Below, one piece after another: positions 15,034 through 19,859 of a DNA stretch of 19,859 nt. The DNA is from JANNAT01 sp043766915 (GTDB lineage Bacteria > Pseudomonadota > Alphaproteobacteria > Rhodobacterales > Rhodobacteraceae): the NCBI GenBank assembly GCA_043766915.1, contig JAYUHO010000406.1, forward strand, positions 1 to 19,859. Direction: 5' to 3'. The position numbers and the translations under genes are program-made. Every line of letters begins with the position of its first letter. Within the stretch, counting starts at the first letter, position 1. The notes below the pieces were generated by a model, which did no database searches, was not told where the DNA came from, and saw only the letters and a list, made by a program, of their open reading frames with translations.

Positions 15034-15340
15034 GTGGGTTTTATCCACTCTGCGCTTACCCTTACTGACCCCCCGATTGGGTGCAAAGCTGGCCGCGCCC
15101 GAACCGACGGAGCTCTTGGGGTGCGACACGTATCGCGCCCGCCCCGTGGGGGCGGTTCGGGCGCGGTCAGATTTGCTTGGGGCAAATCTGACGAGGCGGA
15201 GACGGAAGACAGTTGCTACGAAATCCTGCTTCGCCTCGATATCCCAAACCGGTTCGAGGCTCTGCACACGCATCCCCACTAAGACCCCACCCGGGGCCAC
15301 AGGCCAACTGGCGATTGCAAGCTCTGACCTGTGCTGCAAG
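15034..15340. repeat. Gene-free, hairpin-rich intergenic block
   Basis: Within the 510-base gene-free stretch 14950-15459 this block carries several strong inverted repeats. A perfect 14-base pair has arms at 15093-15106 (ccgcgcccgaaccg) and 15153-15166. A competing 7-base hairpin ccgcccc/ggggcgg lies at 15139-15155 and shares bases with the right arm of the first. A perfect 11-base stem gtcagatttgc/gcaaatctgac occupies 15166-15192 with a 5-base loop. A 7-base stem cgaggcg/cgcctcg spans 15192-15238. No convincing gene is seen; one open frame on the - strand runs through it but overlaps the real dehydrogenase gene. The layout resembles a composite intergenic repeat, possibly multi-copy in this genome, which could not be tested. 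Confidence 0.55.
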
Positions 15341-15369
15341 GCCCCGCACCGTGCGGGGCTTTGCTTTTT
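15341..15369 (+). terminator. Rho-independent terminator upstream of the TerC gene
   Basis: The stem gccccgc/gcggggc (15341-15347 and 15353-15359), extendable to 9 bases on each arm, is followed by tttgcttttt (15360-15369). It lies 390 bases after the dehydrogenase stop and 90 bases before the TerC start. It would end either read-through or a short transcript made from the hairpin-rich block. It has the form of a full intrinsic terminator. Confidence 0.72.
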
Positions 15370-15400
15370 GGGTCTGCACAATGTCACGCAACGACTTGGG

Positions 15401-15428
15401 TTGAAACACTGTCACATTCGCCTTAGGT
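15401..15428 (+). promoter_or_regulatory. Weak candidate promoter for the TerC gene
   Basis: TTGAAA (15401-15406) resembles a -35 box and is followed 16 bases later by TTAGGT (15423-15428), a poor -10 match. It lies downstream of the terminator and about 30 bases before the start codon. A promoter must lie near here if TerC is transcribed separately, but this exact placement is a guess. Confidence 0.25.
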
Positions 15429-15430
15429 AG

Positions 15431-15459
15431 CGACCAAGCAATGAGAAACGGGTTGGTCG
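15431..15459 (+). promoter_or_regulatory. Stem-loop abutting the TerC start codon
   Basis: Seven-base perfect arms cgaccaa (15431-15437) and ttggtcg (15453-15459) enclose a 15-base loop. The right arm ends one base before the ATG at 15460. The purine-rich gagaaacggg, the only ribosome-site candidate, lies in the loop, so folding could control translation start. Confidence 0.45.
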
Positions 15460-16122
15460 ATGGAAATCTTTACATATGCGGGCTTTGTTGCCCTGATGCA
15501 GGTTATTGGCATCGACTTGGTGCTGGCAGGCGATAACGCCATCGTCATCGGTCTGGCTGCGGCGGGTCTGCCGAAGGACCTGCGCAACAGGGCGATTTTG
15601 GTTGGCATCATTGCTGCAACCCTCATGCGGATCGGCTTTGCGCTGGTCACCACGCAGTTGCTGGCGATTGTCGGTTTGTTGTTGGCTGGTGGCTTGTTGC
15701 TGCTGTGGGTCTGCTGGAAAATGTGGAAAGAGCTGCGCCAAGGCCATGGCAGTGACAATCTGGCCGAAGAGGCGCTGACCAACAGCGATCTGAACGCCGA
15801 TGGCACGGTTGCTGCCGGGGCTCCGACCAAGACCTTTGCCCAAGCGGCCTGGCAGATCGTGATCGCTGACATTTCGATGAGCCTTGATAACGTGCTGGCG
15901 GTGGCCGGGGCAGCAAAAGATCATCCCACCGTTCTGATCATCGGTCTGGCCCTTTCGATTGCGATGATGGGTCTGGCCGCCACGTTTATTGCCCGTCTTT
16001 TGAACAAGCACCGCTGGATCGCCTATGTCGGGTTGTTGATCATCGTTTATGTCGCGCTGAAGATGATGTGGGAAGGCTGGCACGAGGTGCAACCGTTTGT
16101 TCTGGCATGGGCAGGCTCTTAA
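15460..16122 (+). CDS. TerC family integral membrane protein (YjbE/metal-export type)
   Basis: This 220-residue polytopic membrane protein has the duplicated acidic motif of the TerC family. The first copy is GIDLVLAGDNAIVIGLA (17-33, with D19 and D25), and the second is DISMSLDNVLAVAGAA (about 139-154). Hydrophobic helices lie at about 5-30, 45-65, 67-88, 130-155, 158-180 and 186-204, with a polar cytoplasmic loop (about 95-125) between the two halves. Family members have been linked to manganese export and to loading metal onto exported enzymes, and others to tellurite resistance, so metal handling is the likely role. It ends at 16122 and shares the bases TTAA with the convergent gene. Substrate metal not determinable from sequence. 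Confidence 0.9.
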   Translation: MEIFTYAGFVALMQVIGIDLVLAGDNAIVIGLAAAGLPKDLRNRAILVGIIAATLMRIGFALVTTQLLAIVGLLLAGGLLLLWVCWKMWKELRQGHGSDNLAEEALTNSDLNADGTVAAGAPTKTFAQAAWQIVIADISMSLDNVLAVAGAAKDHPTVLIIGLALSIAMMGLAATFIARLLNKHRWIAYVGLLIIVYVALKMMWEGWHEVQPFVLAWAGS

Positions 16123-16901
16123 CACCGCAATCCAATGGCCGATGCCTTCAATCGTTTGGCATCGGCATCTGTGACATCGCTGCGGTTGATCGCCAACAGC
16201 TGCGCCGCCTGTCCCGCGGTGATACCCGCGTTCCGCAAACCGGGATTGCGCAAACCGGCGCGCAAACCTTGCGGCAGATCAAGCAGCTGTAAGATTGCTT
16301 CGGCGGGGCCAGCTGGGGCCGCGCTGACGGTTTCCAATGGCGTCACCACCAGTTTTGCGCGGCGTAACACGCCCCGGATCTGATCAATGATCGCGGCAAA
16401 ATCGGCTGACCTGCCATAGAGCGCGCAAAATGTCTCGAAATCCTCGGTGACGCGATAGCCCATCAGATTGTGCCGCCAAGCACTGCTTAGCCACGCGTCC
16501 GGTTCCCGTGTCGTGTAAAGCAACGTCATATCTACCTTGCCGCCAAACACCGCCCGGATCGCTGTTTCCATTCCCCCCGCCAGCGGCGCGGCTGCGGCGT
16601 AATCCATGATGCCCCGCTTGCCCGGTGTGCGCCCTGACAATCCCTCGCAACTGATCACCAGCGTTTGCGAGGAGTGTTGTGCCCAACCTTCGCAGATGTG
16701 CGCAAAACTGGCTGTAAACCCCGCCAGATCGAACGGATCCTGCCCAATAGAATAGTGGGTGGCAAAGCGCAGCGGCTCTTTCAATTCATCCAGCAGGACG
16801 ATGCGGACATGTGCCGCAAGGGCCGCGCGATTGGCCGTCAGATAAGCCTGCAAACTGGATGTCCCGGTTTTGTGAAACCCCGGATGCAGGATGATACGCA
16901 T
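16119..16901 (-). CDS. Sulfotransferase-like P-loop protein
   Basis: A 260-residue protein with HPGFHKTGTSSLQAYL near its N-terminus (6-21). That motif matches the 5'-phosphosulfate-binding loop of PAPS-dependent sulfotransferases. TTREPDAWLSSAW (130-142, with R132 and S139) fits the 3'-phosphate-binding segment. Between them lies an ISCEGLSG strand (83-90), as in the sulfotransferase fold of bacterial 'sulfotransferase family' proteins. The acceptor is not predictable; bacterial homologues modify polysaccharides, lipids or small molecules, and many are uncharacterised. The ATG at 16901 is 3 bases after the stop of the FAD oxidoreductase gene, so they share a transcript. The stop overlaps the TerC stop on the other strand. 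Residues after about 200 are weakly conserved-looking. Confidence 0.72.
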   Translation of the reverse strand: MRIILHPGFHKTGTSSLQAYLTANRAALAAHVRIVLLDELKEPLRFATHYSIGQDPFDLAGFTASFAHICEGWAQHSSQTLVISCEGLSGRTPGKRGIMDYAAAAPLAGGMETAIRAVFGGKVDMTLLYTTREPDAWLSSAWRHNLMGYRVTEDFETFCALYGRSADFAAIIDQIRGVLRRAKLVVTPLETVSAAPAGPAEAILQLLDLPQGLRAGLRNPGLRNAGITAGQAAQLLAINRSDVTDADAKRLKASAIGLRC

Positions 16902-16904
16902 GGG

Positions 16905-18146
16905 CTAAAACCGATCCACCCGGTAGGGGGTGATATCAAGTTCCGGCACCCGCCCGGCGATCAGGTCTGCCACGATGCGTGCCGTGATGGGCGCCAATGT
17001 GAGGCCGATATGGCCGTGACCATAGGCGTGGATCACCTGCGATCCCCCCCGCGATGGCCCGATCACCGGAAGGGAATCCGGCATCGACGGGCGAAACCCC
17101 ATCCAATCTCGCGACGGCTGCCCCAACTGCGGAAACATCGCCCGCGCCCCGTCGACCAGCTTGGCAATCCGGTGCAGCGATGGTGGGGCGGTCAGCCCGC
17201 CTAATTCGACCGTGCCTGCCACCCGCAACCGCCCTTGCATCGGGCACAGGTAAAACCCGCGCGCGGTGGGGCAACCGGGCCGCGTGACGGGTGGCACCGC
17301 CATATCCCATTCCACGTGATAGCCACGCTCGGTGTCCAGCGGCACCCGGTCGCCTGCCTGAAGTGCCAGACTGCGGCTGTGCGCGCCTGCGGCGATGATT
17401 ACCTTGCGGGCCGTCAGATGCAGACCCACGCCGGTCACTGTCATGCCGTCATTGACCCGGGTGATTTTGTCCGCGCGCGCCTGCAAAAATTGCGCCGATC
17501 CAAACACCGCTTGTGCCAGCGCGGCCATCATCAGCCCCGGATCAGACAAAAACACCGCATTGGGAAAAAATGCAGCTCCGCCCGGCATATCAGGCAATCC
17601 CGGCTCTAGCATGGCCAGTTCGGAAGCGGTCAGCAGGTCAACCTTTATGCCCAATGTTTGTCTTGAAGTCAGTCCAGCTTGCGCCGCAGCAAAGGCCTTT
17701 TCGGTTTCATAGAGATAAAAACACCCGCGTCGTTGCATCAAATCTTGCGCGCCCAAACGTCCCGCCAGCGCTTCCCAACTGGGTGAGGCATCTGCCAACA
17801 AGGCCGCTATTGCCGCCGCATTGCGCCGGGTTGGCCCCGGCAGGGATTGCGCCGCAAAGCGCAGCAGCCACGGCGCAAGCGATGGCAACGCCGCGCGACG
17901 AATGGCCAGCGGCGAATTGCGATCAAACAGCAGGGACGGCAGATGGCGCAGCACGTCGGGGCTGCCAACCGGCATCACCGCATAATCGGCAATCGTGCCC
18001 GCATTACCATACGATGCACCGGACCCCGGCGCATTTGGGTCAATGACCACCAACTCGCGCCCATCGGCCAATAGGCGTTCGGCAATCGCCATGCCAATCA
18101 CGCCTGCGCCGAGGATGGCAATATCAGTGGTTATACGGGTGATCAT
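16905..18146 (-). CDS. FAD-dependent oxidoreductase, D-amino acid dehydrogenase (DadA)-like
   Basis: This 413-residue flavoprotein is of the glycine oxidase/D-amino acid dehydrogenase (DAO) family. The dinucleotide-binding motif GAGVIGMAIAERL (13-25) is followed by an acidic strand end (VVIDP, 33-37) and the GSGASYGNAGTI segment (41-52), typical of DadA-like proteins. The C-terminal AYGHGHIGLTLAPITARIVADLI block closes the FAD site, as in the family. It would oxidise an amino acid to the 2-oxo acid and ammonia, passing electrons to the respiratory chain. The amino acid is unknown; hydroxyproline- and D-amino-acid-using relatives look similar. A weak terminator-like hairpin and a 69-base gap separate it from the alcohol dehydrogenase gene upstream. 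Confidence 0.87.
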   Translation of the reverse strand: MITRITTDIAILGAGVIGMAIAERLLADGRELVVIDPNAPGSGASYGNAGTIADYAVMPVGSPDVLRHLPSLLFDRNSPLAIRRAALPSLAPWLLRFAAQSLPGPTRRNAAAIAALLADASPSWEALAGRLGAQDLMQRRGCFYLYETEKAFAAAQAGLTSRQTLGIKVDLLTASELAMLEPGLPDMPGGAAFFPNAVFLSDPGLMMAALAQAVFGSAQFLQARADKITRVNDGMTVTGVGLHLTARKVIIAAGAHSRSLALQAGDRVPLDTERGYHVEWDMAVPPVTRPGCPTARGFYLCPMQGRLRVAGTVELGGLTAPPSLHRIAKLVDGARAMFPQLGQPSRDWMGFRPSMPDSLPVIGPSRGGSQVIHAYGHGHIGLTLAPITARIVADLIAGRVPELDITPYRVDRF

Positions 18147-18166
18147 CGGGCCCCAGTCGTGCAGTC

Positions 18167-18185
18167 AAAAGGCGCAGGCTGCGCC
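18167..18185 (-). terminator. Weak terminator-like hairpin between the alcohol dehydrogenase and FAD oxidoreductase genes
   Basis: On the - strand GGCGCA-GCC-TGCGCC is followed directly by TTTT (plus-strand arms 18171-18176 and 18180-18185, A-run 18167-18170). The short stem and four T residues suggest partial termination, so expression of the last two genes may be lower than that of the dehydrogenases. Confidence 0.5.
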
Positions 18186-18215
18186 GCACCTTATCCTAGT
18201 CACATTCTGCCGCTG

Positions 18216-19376
18216 TTACATACAGGCGTCATACAGCGCTCGGGTGTTTTCGCGGGTCATCACCACCGGATTACCACCACAGGATGGGTCTTCCATCGCC
18301 ATATCGGTCATTTCCTCAAGCCGCGCCGGATCAACCCCCATCGCGGTCAGATTGGCCGGAATGTTCAACCCGGCCCGCAAAGCCATCACAGCGGCGCGGA
18401 ACCCGTCAAAGCCGCCTGCAATGCCCAGATAGGCGGCGGCGCGTTCGATCAGGGGCTCAATCACGGGTCGGTTGAAATCCAGCACCATCGGCATCACAAC
18501 GGCATTGGTGGTGCCATGATGCGTGCCATAGATCGCGCCCACCGGATGGCTAAGGCTGTGGATGGCCCCCAAGCCCTTTTGAAACGCCGTCGCCCCCATC
18601 GCGGCGGCCGACATCATATGCGCGCGCGCATCCAGATCGTTCGGGTTGGCGTATACCTTGGGCAGGTTTTCAAACACCAACCGCATGCCTTCAAGGGCGA
18701 TCCCTTGCGCCATCGGGTGGTAATGCGGGCTGCAATAGGCTTCAAGACAATGCGCCAGCGCGTCCATGCCGGTGCCAGCTGTGATGAATTTCGGCATCCC
18801 CACGCACAGCGCCGGATCGCAGATCACCACGGTGGGCATCAGTTTGGGGTGCCAGATGATCTTTTTCTTGTGGGTGGCAGAATTTGTCAGAACGCCCGCC
18901 CCCCCAACTTCGGACCCGGTTCCGGCAGTGCTGGGCACGGCAATGGTGCGGATGATTTTGCTTGCATCAGCACGGGTCCACCAATCGCCGATATCTTCCA
19001 TTTCCCAGACGGTTAGACCGGGTTTTTGATAGGCCATCAGAGCAATCATTTTGCCCAGATCAAGGGCTGATCCGCCACCAAAGCCGATAATACCGTCATG
19101 CCCACCCGCAAGGTAGGCGGCAATACCTGCGGCCATGTTCGCCTCGGTCGGGTTGGCGTCTACTTGCGAAAATACGGCGCGGCCAAGGCCAGCGGCCTCC
19201 AACCCATCACAGGCGGCGGCGGTGATGGGCAGCGTGGCAAGGGCTTTGTCAGTAACAAGCAGGGGTTTGGTCATGCCAACGGCTTTGCAGTGGTCGGCCA
19301 GTTCGGAAATCCGGCCCACGCCGAATTTGATGGCGGTCGGGTAGGACCAGTTCCGGTTGGGGACAGAATGGGTCAT
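18216..19376 (-). CDS. Iron-containing alcohol dehydrogenase (group III)
   Basis: This 386-residue NAD(P)-dependent alcohol dehydrogenase is of the iron-activated family. GFGGGSALDLGK (98-109) is the nucleotide-binding loop, and PSTAGTGSE (148-156) is a conserved substrate/cofactor segment. The metal ligands D205 and H209 (GMDALAHCLE), H273 and H287 have the same spacing as in FucO. The chosen ATG at 19376 overlaps the stop of the aldehyde dehydrogenase gene as ATGA (19373-19376). The longer frame to 19481 adds 35 unrelated residues over that gene and is rejected. With the coupled aldehyde dehydrogenase it may interconvert an alcohol, an aldehyde and an acid; the substrate is unknown. Confidence 0.92.
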   Translation of the reverse strand: MTHSVPNRNWSYPTAIKFGVGRISELADHCKAVGMTKPLLVTDKALATLPITAAACDGLEAAGLGRAVFSQVDANPTEANMAAGIAAYLAGGHDGIIGFGGGSALDLGKMIALMAYQKPGLTVWEMEDIGDWWTRADASKIIRTIAVPSTAGTGSEVGGAGVLTNSATHKKKIIWHPKLMPTVVICDPALCVGMPKFITAGTGMDALAHCLEAYCSPHYHPMAQGIALEGMRLVFENLPKVYANPNDLDARAHMMSAAAMGATAFQKGLGAIHSLSHPVGAIYGTHHGTTNAVVMPMVLDFNRPVIEPLIERAAAYLGIAGGFDGFRAAVMALRAGLNIPANLTAMGVDPARLEEMTDMAMEDPSCGGNPVVMTRENTRALYDACM

Positions 19377-19859
19377 TTTGTGGCTTTCTTCAGGTGGTAT
19401 GATTTGACACGGGTCAAAGAATGGAACCCAAGGTAGGATAGCGATCCGCCGCGCCCGGTGTCTTTGCAGCCGGTCCAGCACAGGGCCGGATCAAGGTAAT
19501 CGCAGCGATTCATGAACACGGTGCCGGTTTCAATTTGCGCGCCGATGTCAGCGGCGGCGGCGGCGTCTTTTGTCCAGATCGAACATGTCAGGCCGTAGGG
19601 GCTGTCGTTCATCAGGGAAATCGCTTCCGCATCGCCGGACACTTTCATAATACCAAAAACCGGGCCGAAGCTTTCTTCCATCATCACGCGCATTGAATGG
19701 TTGACGTTGATTAGAATTTGCGGGGCAAGATAGGCGCCGCCATCATCTGCCGGAAATAGGGCGGGGTCGATCAGGGCCTTTGCTCCGGCAGCAATTGCCT
19801 CGGCCGTTAGGGCACGCACGACGGCGGCAAAGCGTTTGTTTGCCATCGGGCCGAGGGTG
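19373..19859 (-). CDS. NAD(P)-dependent aldehyde dehydrogenase, C-terminal part only
   Basis: The frame is open to the right window edge and gives about the last 161 residues of an aldehyde dehydrogenase (full length usually near 470-500). The C-terminal landmarks are present: LGPMANKRF near the start, EESFGPVFGIM (the conserved E.FGPV strand), NDSPYGLTCSIWTKD, then GTVFMNRCDYLDPALCWTGCKDTGRG and the end LGFHSLTRVKSYHLKK. The catalytic cysteine and glutamate lie outside the window. It is the upstream gene of an operon with the iron alcohol dehydrogenase, with which it overlaps by 4 bases. The substrate cannot be set from this part. Confidence 0.92.
   Translation of the reverse strand, partial: TLGPMANKRFAAVVRALTAEAIAAGAKALIDPALFPADDGGAYLAPQILINVNHSMRVMMEESFGPVFGIMKVSGDAEAISLMNDSPYGLTCSIWTKDAAAAADIGAQIETGTVFMNRCDYLDPALCWTGCKDTGRGGSLSYLGFHSLTRVKSYHLKKATK

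Noticed and set aside
14950..15340. tRNA or CRISPR array in the gene-free block
   Set aside because: No cloverleaf with a T-loop and CCA-side stem could be assembled, and the repeats are inverted and unequal rather than direct and evenly spaced.
14617..15387. 256-residue open frame on the - strand across the hairpin-rich block
   Set aside because: It overlaps the end of the real dehydrogenase gene, runs through several inverted repeats, and its product has a low-complexity, basic composition with no recognised motif. No ribosome site supports it.
15373..15459. Manganese riboswitch (yybP-ykoY type) before the TerC gene
   Set aside because: TerC genes often have one, but I could not find its conserved internal-loop sequences here; only a simple stem-loop is visible.
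18159..19016. 285-residue open frame on the + strand opposite the alcohol dehydrogenase gene
   Set aside because: The product is histidine/arginine/glycine-rich without domain marks and lies opposite a gene with intact metal ligands.

Overview
The window looks like a piece of a GC-rich alphaproteobacterial chromosome, most likely a member of the Rhodobacteraceae (Roseobacter-type). The basis is gene content, compact ATGA-coupled operons, hairpin-rich intergenic DNA, and the style of the protein sequences; there is no rRNA or other phylogenetic marker, so this is inference. I saw no tRNA, rRNA, CRISPR array, IS element or phage gene. Coding density is high, and the only gene-free stretch over 300 bases is 14950-15459.

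Region 1 (1-5870, + strand): the 3' end of a dipeptide/oligopeptide ABC transporter operon. It holds the tail of a substrate-binding protein, two permeases and two ATPases, with a stable hairpin between the binding protein and the first permease. After a 113-base gap with two hairpins come an M19-family membrane dipeptidase and a CbiX-like chelatase. The likely logic is to import peptides and then cleave dipeptides.

Region 2 (5877-12109, - strand): a five-gene cluster read from right to left. It encodes a BetI-like TetR regulator, an AruH-like arginine:pyruvate aminotransferase, an AruI-like ThDP decarboxylase of 2-ketoarginine type, a class III (GSA-like) aminotransferase, and a glutamine-synthetase-family ligase of PuuA type. 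The first three genes are joined by 4-base ATGA overlaps, and the last two are 1 base apart. AruH plus AruI predicts arginine to 2-ketoarginine to 4-guanidinobutyraldehyde. The two extra enzymes suggest an unusual continuation in which the aldehyde is aminated and then gamma-glutamylated. This is the most interesting part of the window.

Region 3 (12110-14949): a CDF metal efflux protein and a secreted SH3-domain protein on the - strand, and a divergent 2-hydroxyacid dehydrogenase on the + strand. The dehydrogenase appears to lack the usual catalytic glutamate of its family.

Region 4 (14950-16122): about 500 bases of gene-free DNA packed with inverted repeats and two terminator-like hairpins. 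It leads into a TerC-family membrane protein whose start codon sits directly behind another hairpin.

Region 5 (16119-19859, - strand): the 3' end of an aldehyde dehydrogenase, an iron-type alcohol dehydrogenase translationally coupled to it, a DadA-like FAD oxidoreductase, and a small sulfotransferase-like protein that converges on the TerC gene. The theme of regions 1, 2 and 5 is peptide and amino acid (or amine) catabolism, though no direct regulatory link is visible.
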